NCBI GenBank assembly: GCA_026874595.1
Contig: CM049320.1
Location: 27,636,714-27,700,713 of the forward strand
DNA: 64,000 nt
From: Sipunculus nudus
Lineage: Eukaryota; Annelida; Sipuncula; Golfingiida; Sipunculidae
Reading direction: 5' to 3'
The position numbers and the translations under genes are program-made. This document shows, piece after piece, positions 45,135-57,145 of the stretch (positions are counted from its first letter, which is position 1; each line of letters begins with the position of its first letter). Under the pieces are notes generated by a model. The model did not search any database. It was not told the origin of the DNA and saw nothing but the letters and a program-made list of their open reading frames with translations.

Positions 45135-46925
45135 CTATAAAAGAGGACGATTTATATTTTAATTAAACACAAAGAATATATCTGGAATCTGCCTTTATGT
45201 TATTATATTGTATGTACTAAATGCTAAATTATTGGACCATCAGAACAGCTAAATATAAAATCAATATTTATAAAATACCGGCTGTAATATGTTTGTGTAT
45301 TCGAATATGTATTATCACAACAGATTAAAACTTAATTTCCAAATCTATAATGAAAGTAATGAAAGAATGAGACACGTCAAGAATTAAACTCAAACTATAC
45401 CATGTAAAATATTTAGCAACACCTGAAAATTAAAGAATGAAAAACGAGTATATGTGTATATGGAAAACGTTAATGTTGATGGTTAAGGTCATTGGTCCGA
45501 TGTTTATACAGTTATCAGAAAATGCTGCTGAATGGCCATGCATTATCATAAATATTACAAAACCATTACTCCACGACAGACGTCATTTCACATGGCTTAA
45601 ATGTACAGAAACCATCAGAAGTTTGTCATTAATAAATGTTGGTTTCTCTAATGTTTTCCTTTCATATTACGTCATTAGCCCTCATCTTTACTGACACAGA
45701 GTGTGATCACACTTATGTTTGAAAGAATAACCATGTGATTCAATGGACACTTATTGGTGGACAATGGACAGCTTATAAGTCTTGATAATACGTGAGGAAA
45801 ATAACACTGTACCATTACCACTGAAAATGCAGCTTGATAATTGTCAGGGTTTAACGTCAGTTTTTTTTTCCACAGTGGGGCGCCCATTTAAAGCGTTAAT
45901 CTTTCTTAAACTTGCAGAATACATCCAGAAAGTAAGTGGCAATGGAGGAATGGGCACAGGCCTAATTCACTAGAATGAAACCAAAACCATACTTTGTGAA
46001 ATAGTTTTGTATTTCTTTAAAATATGTTTCTGGGAAAAGAGTATTTTTTAACAGCTTAACCAAACTGATGAAGGCCAGGGCCACTGGTAAATTGTTTAAA
46101 AAATACATTGAAAACTGCTGACTGGTTGGTGAATGTCATAAATATTGTAAAAAAGTATAATTGTAAAAGTGAGGTAGCTAACCCATGACACAAGCAATGT
46201 CACTTGGCTAAAACATTCAGAATAAAAAGAAGGTTGCCAGGTTTAATTGTTGACTTTTTATGTAGTTTTATATCTCATATTAGGCTTTTGGACCCTCATG
46301 AGCTTTAGTTTCAAATTGTGTGATACTATTTTAGTTTAAGAGAATAGTCGCCAGAGATCAATAGACATCCACTAGAAGAACAGACTTAAGTAATTGGCGG
46401 AATTTTCCACTTCTCCCCTTGCCACGGGATCAACAGGGAAACGAGCGCGGCCTTATCACCCCCACCACCAAAAGAATAATGAACTATTTGTGTTATTATT
46501 GTTGTGTAATACTGAATGCATATCCCTAGGAGTACTGGGCCTTGGAAATATGCTGAATTGTTAGAAAGGCCGGATTTTGAATGTTTGATATTGCTGTTGC
46601 CTCGCTCTCCTTTTTTTAACTGTAACAAATATGTTCTATGGAACTACCATATAGGGTATGTCATATGAGTCTGAAGCATATCAAAGGTTAATTCGAACTT
46701 CAAACCCAGTTACTTGCTAATATTATTCTCACGACATTCGGACATGTGTATTGAATATGCTCTTATGAATCCAAACAAAATCTTTTTATTGAAGCCTAAA
46801 GTATAACATTTTCAAATTGTGTTATAAGAAACAAATTATGCAATATTTATATTCTTTTCCTTATGTACTTCACCTTTCATACGAAATGGCTTATTTGTCG
46901 ATTATCTTAAGTATGAAGAACCGCT

Positions 46926-46928
<3 letters not shown>

Positions 46929-46971
<43 letters not shown>

Positions 46972-46992
46972 TATATATATATATATATATAT
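46929..46992. repeat. (AT)n microsatellite
   Basis: AT run interrupted once by TGGT; intronic. Confidence 0.85.
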
Positions 46993-47302
46993 GTCGTATA
47001 TGCGAGCAGAGAGTTATACTTACATGAACACTTTGAATATGTTGATTAAAGCGATTTTTTTCAGGAAGATGGCATTATATGTATTTTATGGCAGGACATG
47101 TTTTGGAGTCACACACGGGAATATTTCTTTTTAGCACTTATTTTGTGTTTTTTCCCCTATATTTTGGGATGGAATGGGGGGGGGTAGACTATAAAATGAC
47201 TTTTGAATTTGAATGTCAAGAGAATTTCGGTAATAGAGTTATATTGCTTAGAATACTTTTTTTTCCAATTAGCATTTGTATATTGTCGCAATGTACCAAT
47301 GT

Positions 47303-47304
<2 letters not shown>

Positions 47305-47365
<61 letters not shown>

Positions 47366-47390
47366 TTAATATATATTTATATATATATAT
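47305..47390. repeat. (TA)n microsatellite, compound
   Basis: TA run with TG and TTTA interruptions. Open frames through it are only IY repeats. Confidence 0.85.
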
Positions 47391-47529
47391 GAATAAATTA
47401 AAAAAACTGCTTAAGGTAAATAAAGGAATATGTATCCTAAAAGGGGCACGAACAAACGTCTAGACTTTCCGTAAATCATATTGAAGATATTTAGTGTTTA
47501 CCCATCTTATATATGTGCGCAACTGTTTT

Positions 47530-48130
47530 GAAAAAGTAGCTATGTACAACAACTCCAGCTTCACGATGTTTACCATTGTATGGCGAATGCTAGAAAGGCT
47601 TTTGATCGATTACAAGTTGGTAAATTCTTCGAAATTGAATTGAAAAGAAAATACCCTCCTTGTTTTATTCGAATTTCGTAGTATATGTTTACATAACACA
47701 GGGAAGTGGACAAACTCCAATTGGGTCAGTTGTTCACCAACAAACGGAGTGAGACAAAATAGAGTATTTAGTCCGCTTTTACTTATTATGTATTTTGATG
47801 TTCTAAAAAATGAGCTTAAAAATGGAACACTTATTCTCTGAATGTCTGGACTGTGAGGACGATCTCGTGTTATTGAGCCCTTCGGTTAAAGGTCTACAGC
47901 ATATGCTTGTTGTGAGAAATATTTGGAAATGAATATGACGTGAAATTCAATGTTGAAAAGAGTTTGTATCAAATTCACGTCAGTCTTGGCGCCGTGATAA
48001 CACTGAGCGGGAACCTGTCCTCGCATTGTGCTGAACAAAACATGAACGGTAGAATGTTGTAAGTAACCTAGAAATAGTCATCAATGGTGGGATGGATGAT
48101 AAGCATTATATTAACACCGCAAGTTCGGAT
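47530..48130 (+). pseudogene. Decayed reverse transcriptase fragment
   Basis: Plus-strand frames show ARKAFDRLQVGKFFEIELK, then NGVRQNRVFSPLLLIMYFD, then DDLVLLSPSVKGLQHML and FNVEKSL, the usual order A-motif, NGVRQG, DD-LLxPS, FNxxKS of a LINE reverse transcriptase. The frame shifts several times. Intronic, antisense to the gene, and of a different type from the two other LINEs in the window. Confidence 0.65.
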
Positions 48131-48218
48131 TTTCACACAGGCGTAATTTTCAGGTATGAAAGAAATAACTGGTATATAAAACAAAACCTGGTATATATAT
48201 TTATGAATCTGCACTTTC

Positions 48219-48329
48219 CTGGACTTCCTTGTTAGGGTTTGCACCGGCAGTCAGCAGACGGTTGACTTCTTCCTCATAGTCGTTTTCGACTGCTGAAATT
48301 AACGGTGTTGTAAACCTATCCTTGCCAAC
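48219..48329 (-). CDS. Exon 12: ankyrin repeat, subtype A, with GA at the 5' splice site
   Basis: 111 bp with a normal acceptor and the sequence VGKDRFTTPLISAVENDYEE ... RLLTAGANPNKEVQ. After CAG the expected GTAAGT reads GAAAGT (plus-strand T at 48217 where A is expected). Read-through would add ESADS and stop. The exon is phase 0-0, so skipping it keeps the frame. GA-AG introns exist but are rare; a sequencing error is also possible. Confidence 0.75.
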
Positions 48330-48735
48330 CTGAAAGAATAACTTTTCACTTTTGTTTCCAGATATAATTGTTAAACACTCGATCGGATTCAACTAAGATA
48401 ATTTATCAATCGATAAAATAATTCAAAATGGCTATTGCAGTTTAAGATGCAATCAACTTACCATTATGTAATCAGAGAATTTTATGTAGGCCCTACAAGA
48501 GATCGAACTTTGGGAAGCCCTGCGCAATTTCTTAAAAAAGCATGAAGTTACTGGAGTCAAAAGACAAGGTCTGTGTTAAATTACATTTAGTGCTCAGCCT
48601 GTACTTATCCGGAGAGCAAGGGAAGAAGAGGTAGTTGGGCTTGCTGTACAGACATTTCTTTGAATGGACACAGTATAACGACTGAATTAAACTGAGGGCT
48701 TCATCATCAGGATCGCGATAGAGATTTCTATTTAC

Positions 48736-48846
48736 CTTAATCTCCTTGTTCACATCTGCACCAGCTTCAATCAGAAGAGTAACCATATCAGCACTAGCGT
48801 GAGCCACTGCTACAATCAATGGTGTGGTAACACATCCTTCATCTTT
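48736..48846 (-). CDS. Exon 11: ankyrin repeat, subtype B
   Basis: 111 bp, phase 0, donor AAG|GTAAA. Reads KDEGCVTTPLIVAVAHASAD ... LLIEAGADVNKEIK. Confidence 0.9.
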
Positions 48847-48907
48847 CTGTGAAATTATATGATACGCTGTATATAACAAAATACTAACAAAATTCTATTT
48901 AGACAAA

Positions 48908-50110
48908 TGGGTCATGACGCTTAGCTGAATCTGACACTACGTAAGGAACTAGCACGTAACTGTAGGTCATTAGCGAACTATATTGTGATTTCCAAGGAGA
49001 TTATACCAAAACATGGCCGTATGTTACTGCTTTAAAATAAAGTTATAATAGTTATACCTTATGTGCCCTGCTAGGTATCACCCAGATAGTATTAGTCCTT
49101 CATCCTTAACAAGGGCCCGAGAGGTCTAACATTCGTTCTGCATAAAACTGTGCACAATAATGGAAAATAATGAATAAAAGAGGTTAACTGCAGAACAACT
49201 GCGGTATGCTGAAGTCCAGGATACGGAGCGCTACCTATAGCTCTAATATGCATATCATTCGGATTTTAAAGGTGAAATATACAATTGGAACCTATAGGAA
49301 ATAGGTAAAATAAGTGGCGCCATATATATTTTACACCCAAAAGTCATATGACCAATATAATCGCAGTCAGTATTTTACATTAAACTAAATTCTCACTCAT
49401 TCAGCTAGAATGGCTCTTAAAAACACAGATGCCCCCCACCACCTACCCCCAATCTGCAGTTAAACTCCTTTGTTCCTCCGCATATGAACCACGTGTAATT
49501 AACAAATAGACGGTGGCCCCTTTTTTCAATAAAGGGCCTATCCAGACCAGTTTGCATGTGACATGTAAATGAAAGACGATTGCTTCCAAATAAATTGAAA
49601 AATATAGGTCACATTGGTCTACCTTTCAGTATTTATCAAGACCTGTTAGCATGTGATGTTGGTCCCGATTCTTGCAGTTACGATGTTTCCTTGTTGAAGA
49701 AGGAATATGGTTTTGAGTGTTCACTTTTCCAAACTCATGTTAAATAGATCTCAATGAACATCAGAGTTTCCATAGACGACCTGTATGGACCAGTTAGCAT
49801 CTGAAGCATAAGGTTTTACGCTGATGCGGTAAAGATTTGTGTTCATTTAATGATGTACGACTGATTTTCAGGTTTATGCTGCATAACTCAGGAAATACAG
49901 GTCACAGTGACCTAATTTTCGTTTTCGTAGGGAACCTTTCATGATTTATCAGCATGTCATGTTGGAAGTCCCTGAGTCTTTGGTAAAGATCTGTGCCTCT
50001 CTAACAGCCTCACGGGTGGCTTCTGATTTTTTTGTTCAGTAAGTTTGAAAATATTTGTTACTGTGACCTATAATTTGGTTTCCACAGAGGACCTATCAGA
50101 CATTTTCAGC
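48908..50110. repeat. Dispersed repeat family 1 copy
   Basis: Starts GGGTCATGACGCTTAGCTGA and carries at least three spaced cores of the GGTCACAGTGACCT type within about 500 bases, each followed by 'gtttcc...gaccta/agcat' phrases, so the family has an internal tandem structure. Intronic, between exons 10 and 11. Confidence 0.6.
49899..49913. promoter_or_regulatory. Perfect palindromic AGGTCACAGTGACCT
   Basis: Matches the consensus estrogen-response-element palindrome AGGTCAnnnTGACCT at every fixed base. It sits in a dispersed repeat whose other copies carry diverged versions, so the site may be fortuitous. Confidence 0.35.
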
Positions 50111-50787
50111 ATATGGCTTGAACTTTCTGGATCTTGTGCATTTTTCATGTATATCTTATTTTTTATTCACTGTTATGAGCTTATATTATAAATCTTAGTA
50201 ATTTACTCTTCATGAAAAATACAATAATTGTAAGAGACAACAGTTCTTTTAAAAGAGAAATGAAGATAAACAGATATGTCTGTGTTTGTACCTATAAATG
50301 CATTGTATTTTCTTCCCGCCACTTAATGAATGTGTTTAATTAGTTTTAAAAAAATAAAAAAAAAAATAAATAAAAATTTTTTTTACTCAATGGGAATTCA
50401 TTGAACATTAATAAAAAATAGACATATGTTCTCGATTAGTACTCAAAACTAAAGAACGTCGACATATACACCTGATTCCCAACCCACTTCCTGCTTTGAC
50501 TAAAATGCCATTCATGCCGAGTTTATACATGGTGAGTTCATGCACACTATCATTAATTTAAATATAATTACAAAAATGACATTAAACAAATACTATAGTC
50601 AAGTGTTTAACCCATTAATTTTTGAAAATTTGCAAACTTATGTTCCGTGTACAATGCGTGGTATATTTTACGTTAATAAAAGAGTCTAAGTCTGAAAGAC
50701 CATGAGTGCACTTAAGTAAAACTTAAAGAATAAATTACAACAGAAAACAAAATTGGTTCCGCTAAACTCATAATGCAGATGATATAC

Positions 50788-50898
50788 CTGGGCCTCTTTG
50801 TTGACATCCGCACCAGCTTCAAGCAGAATGGTAACTATATCGACATTGGCATGAAACACTGCTTCAATCAGTGGTGTGGTTAAATATTTCTCATCGCT
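50788..50898 (-). CDS. Exon 10: ankyrin repeat, subtype B
   Basis: 111 bp, phase 0, donor CAG|GTATA. Reads SDEKYLTTPLIEAVFHANVD ... ILLEAGADVNKEAQ. Confidence 0.9.
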
Positions 50899-51568
50899 CT
50901 GAAAAATAGGCACTGAAGGGATTTGTCCAAAATTTCATTAATATATACAGATATATAAATCGAAATACATCTTTCAGCACTTAAGCTTTCCTGCAGCAGC
51001 AGGAATTGGAATATAAACTGCATTTAATTTGAACAAAAGATCTCGGGTATACACTGAATTTTGAGAGTATTGTTGACGACGGCCTGTGACATTGAAAGAT
51101 ACGAAGAAGAAGTAAAACCGGCTACTGTCGTAAAGGAGACAAGCGTAGTGGTCAAATCTCATCCGAGGAGCGGTAAGATTTTTTAAGGGGGGGGGAGCGC
51201 TCTGAAAGCTTAATTCAAAGACTATGCCGTACAGTCCAGGCAACTTTTTTCGGCAATTCTTATCTATTTACTGAAAGCATCTTAATCCATTCCTTTAAAT
51301 GCCTATTGAAATTCCCATTTGAGTTTTATCTTATTATTACTTCCTATCTGTTACAGACCAATGTTTATAAGACACAGAGAACGATGTGCTACCATAAGGT
51401 ATTATGCATTAATTTTTAGGAAAAGTTCTCGTTAACATTGTAAAATGCAAAATCTGTCATAACTAATAGAATTTACGTGTGAAAATTTAATGAATATACC
51501 TAAATGTTTTTATAAGTTAAGATAATGACACTCTGCCTTCCATCGAACTCCAATATCACAGTACTTAC

Positions 51569-51679
51569 CTGAATCTCCTTGTTGACATCAGCGCCAGCTT
51601 CAAGTAGATAGGATATTACTTCAATACCAGCGTACTTGATTGCCTCAAGTAGTGGTGTGGTATAGCATTCCTTACTTCT
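51569..51679 (-). CDS. Exon 9: ankyrin repeat, subtype B
   Basis: 111 bp, phase 0, donor CAG|GTAAG. Reads RSKECYTTPLLEAIKYAGIE ... YLLEAGADVNKEIQ. Confidence 0.9.
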
Positions 51680-51684
51680 CTGTA

Positions 51685-51699
51685 ATAAATAAATAAATA

Positions 51700-51755
<56 letters not shown>
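51685..51755. repeat. (AAAT)n/(TA)n compound microsatellite
   Basis: AAAT units followed by about 50 bases of TA, directly at the acceptor side of exon 9. On the transcript the TA tract would lie just upstream of the AG and may take the place of the polypyrimidine tract. Confidence 0.8.
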
Positions 51756-51758
<3 letters not shown>

Positions 51759-53560
51759 GAACAACATAATAACTGATCAATAAATCCTAATTTACATTAA
51801 AATGCGAGGAGTATAAAGGCGCCCAAGAAATTCATTCAGAATTCATCCATTTTAACTGTTATGTTACAATATGCTCATTTTAATCGTTGTAAAAGACAGT
51901 AAATATTAGCAATGACATATAGCTGGCTTTGCCCGTTTACAAGGCGAGGTTGGTTTCAAAATACCAGAAAATGTTTATAGTAGTCCAGTATTGGTTGGAT
52001 CCTAGGTGGGTTAGGGGGGATCACTTGGGTATGATTAAATTAAAGAATAAATTGTCACCTGCGAGACTAGTATACTTTGTTCCCCAAACCTGTGTCCATC
52101 TGTTTTTTTTATAGGTAATTACTGAATAATTTTCATAGTAAATTACATATGGAAGTGGTAGGCTAATAATGAAATCAACAATTTAAAAATTAATCTGAAG
52201 TTTGTTTCAAAACCTTTGTTTTAATATTTACTATGAATCATATTTTATAAATAAAATGCATTTGAATTGAGTGATTTTAACAAGAATGTTCTTGGATGCA
52301 GCATATAACCGGAATATTACCAAGATCCTTATCAAATATTGATATGTGGTTCAAAGGAACAGGAAAAGCATTAAGCAACGCCAAGACAAATGTGTGTCAC
52401 AATTCTGACTCTATGATCCAATCACAGGTCACTTTGCCAACCAGAACAAAGACTGCCCTTATCACATATTACAGTATATACTGATATTTACAGCATTACT
52501 AGCGTACTAGCGACAGTGTCAACTAACACTCCATTCGGAAGTGACACAAAACGTTTCATCTAATACACTTTGAATTATAATGTTCTCGATATCACTATTG
52601 TAAAGAATCCTTCAAAGAACACATTACAGTAATTACCTACAAAGTTTACTGTATTGTATCCTATATATCTGCATCATATACGTTCTGCTTTTTACTTTAC
52701 ATGCATCGGTCGTGTTCAGTATTCAGAAAATGTATGCAAAGACTTTTCAGTCATCAAACCAGTGTGTCTTATGTGTTTCTACTTTCATGTTCCTTCTCCT
52801 TGTTTTTGGGCTGTTTTGGCAAAATCACACCCACCTCTTGTCTAGTGATATTGTAAACAGGAACACGTTTACATTGTGTACTGACACAGAGAACTATACC
52901 AAAGTATATGACAGGTGAATGGGGATGAGGCCATGTACCTGTGTAGCGATTTCAGATTTTTTTTTATTTCTGATTTCGGATTACCGCCCTCTTCAAATTA
53001 AAAGGTGAGAGGATCTGAAAACGGTTTTAAATTAACCCCCCCCCCCCCCCATCCACCCAAACCGCAAGGGTATCTTGAAATCGATTTTAGATTACCCAGT
53101 AAATTTTAGACAACCCTAATAATCTTCTTATTTATTTCTATGTCATTAAATATAAACTTTACGATACTGTTAACATTATGCGACAACTTCAAGAAAACTC
53201 TATTTATCATAGACTGATTCCACCTGTTTAATCGTTTGTCTTTCATGGAGTTTATTGAGATACCCAGTAATATATCATTAGTAAAAAGCATTAAAAATTA
53301 TTATTGAATTAAATCAGCTAGATGGTGATCTAAACAGTGTGGGGCTAACCGAAAAATTAGGTTTCGACTACTTACGGCGGCAACCTGAAGTCTTAACATT
53401 GGGAAAGTTTTGCTGGGAAACTTTTGTATTCAGTCAAAATGAACTAGTGGCTTGAGATAATAAACGTATTATTTCAAATACATATTGGCCTTTGGAATAA
53501 GTTAGTAACAGCCATGGTAAATTGGTTGATAGATAGGTATGCTTCTGTTAACTTAAATGA
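51756..53560. other. Intron between exons 8 and 9, first part: no gene seen
   Basis: AT-rich, with a poly(C) run near 53036-53050. Short frames have no domain. Confidence 0.45.
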
Positions 53561-53580
53561 ATGTTGTTGGAATAATTCAT

Positions 53581-53725
53581 ATGATACAAATACATTAAAA
53601 AGTAATTGATAAGTAATTGTTCAAACGATTACCTTTCAATAACAATCGATTACAATTACAGTAACTTGAAAAAGTAATTGTAAAAACAATCACTTCAAAT
53701 ACAATGTCTTTTGGACCCAGCTCTG
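53581..53725. mobile_element. hAT-like transposon end
   Basis: Several AAGTAATTG and ATCGATTACAATTACAGTAA words in both orientations end in CCCAGCTCTG, the complement of the CAGAGCTGGG terminus seen in hAT-derived repeats. No matching left end was found nearby. Confidence 0.35.
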
Positions 53726-55142
53726 ACTTGATCTGACAGATCAGACGCAACCCTGAATAAGTAGCTATCTTTGTGTTACCTGGTTGTAATTTTAGTGTTT
53801 ACATGAAATCGTCCACCCAGCAACTGAGGTTATGTCTGCATTTGATGAGCAAATTTGTTCGCCATATGTGTCTGATATGGTGCAATTAATCTTTTTCTTG
53901 AACAAAGATTAAAACAATTTTTATTTGATATGTTGAAAATTAGGCCCTTCAATGTTCTAACCTACATGACCATTTTTTTCTAAAAATGTAAATAATTAAA
54001 TTGTTCATGGCAAAAAAAAGGTTAACATGAGAGAAATGAACGAATTATATTTACAATGATTCAAATGACATTAAATTTAGATAAATCCACAGATCAAAAG
54101 AGGACACTTTTTTCTTAGGTGCAAATGTTGATATACAGAGCGGCTATCTCGGAATTCGTTGAAAAGCCAAGGCATCAAATTAAATAAACAGCAGTATTAA
54201 CAGCTCATTCATCATTGGGCTGTAATGTCCTAATCGGATGGCACTCTATAACGTATGAACAAACACTATATATATTATAAAGAAATTACATTGTTAAGAC
54301 AAATATATGCGTTAACAATAGGAAGAATTAAATTCAAAATCGGAAAAATTATAATTACAAAAGCTTGACTAGAGCAGTAATAGTATTTGCTCGAATTAAA
54401 TGCAGCCCATGATGCAAATATGTTATTGTATCACTCATATATAACAGGTGGCTCTGGCCCACAATTATTAAACAAAATCCATATTTTATTATTTGAGTTT
54501 TATATGAGAAAGAGAAAAGATGAAATGGAAGAGAGATAAAGAACTTAGATTTTAGGTCATAGAATGTTTCAAGACAATGATCCTATCCATAGATACCTGA
54601 CGTTTAGTTTATTTTTCAATAAATATGGATTAACTGAAATCCCTCACAGCAAACATTTTAAACAAATTCTCAACATGCTTCTTCCTCTGACTTGTACTGA
54701 AGAACACACTCTAGTTAACTAAAGAAAGCATTTGAACAGTTTTTTTCAGTTACATTGTTCAAGTTTTTTGTTAGTAATCGTGTCATGGAGGTACCTTGAA
54801 GTTTATAGCCATAAGATTGTGGATCATGCCAAGTTCAGAAGTGCAAATAAAAAAAAAATAAGAAATAATCGTATATGGCCCCACCAGCCGATGCACTAGC
54901 AAACGCTTCACCTTGCAATTTCAAAGCTATCCGCGTCATGCCCTCAAATAATATTCACAGTCAATCATATGGTGTCATTTGTTTTTTCTTTCAGAAATTA
55001 ACTAACTAGCTATCAAAACAAAATCTGCATATATTTTAACGTCAATTTAGGGTAATGTGAAGGTTGCAACATATAATGGAATATAGTGTAGTAAATCAGT
55101 AATTTAAGATTCTCTTTGCAAACGTTTGCCACCAATACTTAC
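53726..55142. other. Intron between exons 8 and 9, second part: no gene seen
   Basis: AT-rich sequence without a repeat, RNA gene or frame I can support. Confidence 0.45.
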
Positions 55143-55253
55143 CTGAACTTCCTTGTTTATGTTAGCACCGGCGGTAACCAGACGGTCAACTTCATCACCC
55201 AGGTCAAATTTTACTGCTAAAATCAACGGTGAGGAAAACAGGTCCTCCCGAAC
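55143..55253 (-). CDS. Exon 8: ankyrin repeat, subtype A
   Basis: 111 bp, phase 0, donor CAG|GTAAG. Reads VREDLFSSPLILAVKFDLGD ... RLVTAGANINKEVQ. TTPL is changed to SSPL. Confidence 0.9.
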
Positions 55254-55899
55254 CTGTAACAATTAAGTTTATAATCTTATAAATTGAGGGTTTTAAATTC
55301 GTTATAAAAATATAAATGTTCATTGAAAATGCCTACCTGAAAAAAAGGTGAGCCTAGTAATATATTTCTTTGTTTGAAAAAAAAACTGTGTTACACGCGC
55401 TTATGAAAATAAAGAGTATGGGGTGTGTTTCAAAACAGGAGTCCTAACAATTTTTTTTTTTTTTCCTGCAAATGAGGAGCAGAATTTTAGTCCGAGGAAG
55501 CGCGTCTTTTTCATTACATGAAGGGTTTTAATGGTACGGCAAGGATTAGATGGTTCGAGGCAAATACCGATATCTACACCTCACATGACCGGTGTCAGTT
55601 AGACGTATGATGTCTTATGCAAAGTATACTTATCGAGTTTACATAAACATACTCCTGAGAAATTAGAAGATTACTGTGATTTGACATTTTATCTAGAGAA
55701 TTATGTTGAATTATGTTGTATAATTATATCATTGTTGAAGTAGTTCAAGTTTTTTTTATATAATTTATTAGTTCTTTTAAAGAAGTGGTCCGTTTGACTT
55801 TCACATGTGACTACAAAATTAATAGGTTTCAACCAAATAATTGTATATTGAGCAATATGTAAAAAAAACGCCTGAAGAATTATTGCTGGGGTTTTTATA

Positions 55900-56010
55900 A
55901 CTCCATAACATAGGTCGCAGTTACCTATATTAATATCAAGGACTAAATAAAAAATTTCTATGTCAAACGGGTGCAATTTGTATCCTGTTAAGGGACGACA
56001 GGACGGATGA
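55900..56010. repeat. Fragment of dispersed repeat family 1
   Basis: ATAGGTCGCAGTTACCTATA, then 'gtgcaatttgtatcctgttaa', then GACGACAGGACGGATG: the usual core and 3' part of the family. Confidence 0.5.
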
Positions 56011-56539
56011 AAAGTCTTCAAACTTTGGGGGATGGCTAAACCTCTGAAGACAATAAATGTGCCTCATGATAACTTGTGATTGCTGCTTGTCAGTGTTTAC
56101 AGTTAAATATCAATTTTTGTCCAGCAGATAATATCATCAAAATGTATATGAAACAAGCAAACTAATTTTTATGAAAGTATTCATTTAAATGAACAGTGTA
56201 TAAATACAAGTAAATAATAGAAACAAATAAATAAATAGATGGCTTCACAAAATTGATTTAACTCTAACAGGGTGATTTCAAACAGTGGTTGAAAGAAAAT
56301 TCGATATATAAAGTCACAAACTGAGATGAAAGCGGAACTACTTCCGGTCTGTTTCATTATAGATATATACAATGTCTTAGTAAGTTTATACTTATTGCAA
56401 ATATGTGGTAAATAGGCGATTATTCTAAAGTTAAAGTATGCAAACGTCATGAATACAGCTTTAAGCTCTTAAATTGGTAGCAATGGACTATTTATTTCAA
56501 CATATTCTTATTGATTTTTTTTGGTGATATATACTGAAC

Positions 56540-56650
56540 CTGAATATCTTTGTTGGCATCAGCGCCCGCTTCAAGCAGAAGGGTAACTATTTCAGGACTT
56601 GTGTGCTTTACTGCTTCAAACAGCGATGTGGTAAAACATGTCTCCCCATC
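56540..56650 (-). CDS. Exon 7: ankyrin repeat, subtype B
   Basis: 111 bp, phase 0, donor CAG|GTTCA. Reads DGETCFTTSLFEAVKHTSPE ... LLLEAGADANKDIQ. The donor is weaker than in most sister exons, and TPL is TSL. Confidence 0.85.
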
Positions 56651-57034
56651 CTGTAAAATTTAACTTAAAACATCATGTTTCATAAGCAGTATCATTTCAC
56701 ATTTTTTAGACAACATTGTTTCATAAGGACTGTTTGAAATAGGCCTTTGTGATCTGATCAATATTTTTACGCTTATATCGAACAAAAGGCTGGGGCCTAA
56801 AACCATCTATTATTTTGCGTGTTATTACATTATATGAGGATTACACAAAAATAGAAAACTAGTGGCCCATGGGCCATGACGCTCAGCTGAATTCAAGGAA
56901 TGTTAAACAATGAGCAAAATGACTGCCAGATTGCTAACATGTCATGCTAAATGACATATCTTTTTTAATAACATATAGTTACGTAAATCAGTATGATATG
57001 CTTTACAATGGAAAAGAAAGTCGCCTTTGCATAC

Positions 57035-57145
57035 CTGAACCTCTTTGTTTGGATCAGCACCAGCTGCCAGAAGACATGTTATTATATCCTCTTTGTTGTT
57101 TTTCACTGCAGAAATTAACGGCGTTGTATACATGTTCTCCTGAAT
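57035..57145 (-). CDS. Exon 6: ankyrin repeat, subtype A
   Basis: 111 bp, phase 0, donor CAG|GTATG. Reads IQENMYTTPLISAVKNNKED ... CLLAAGADPNKEVQ. First of 23 consecutive 111-bp exons. Confidence 0.9.

Noticed and set aside
19332-57145. Regularly spaced similar ~111-bp blocks, considered as a CRISPR or satellite array
   Set aside because: Spacing is irregular (0.1-3.5 kb), the blocks are coding with splice sites, and they encode ankyrin repeats.
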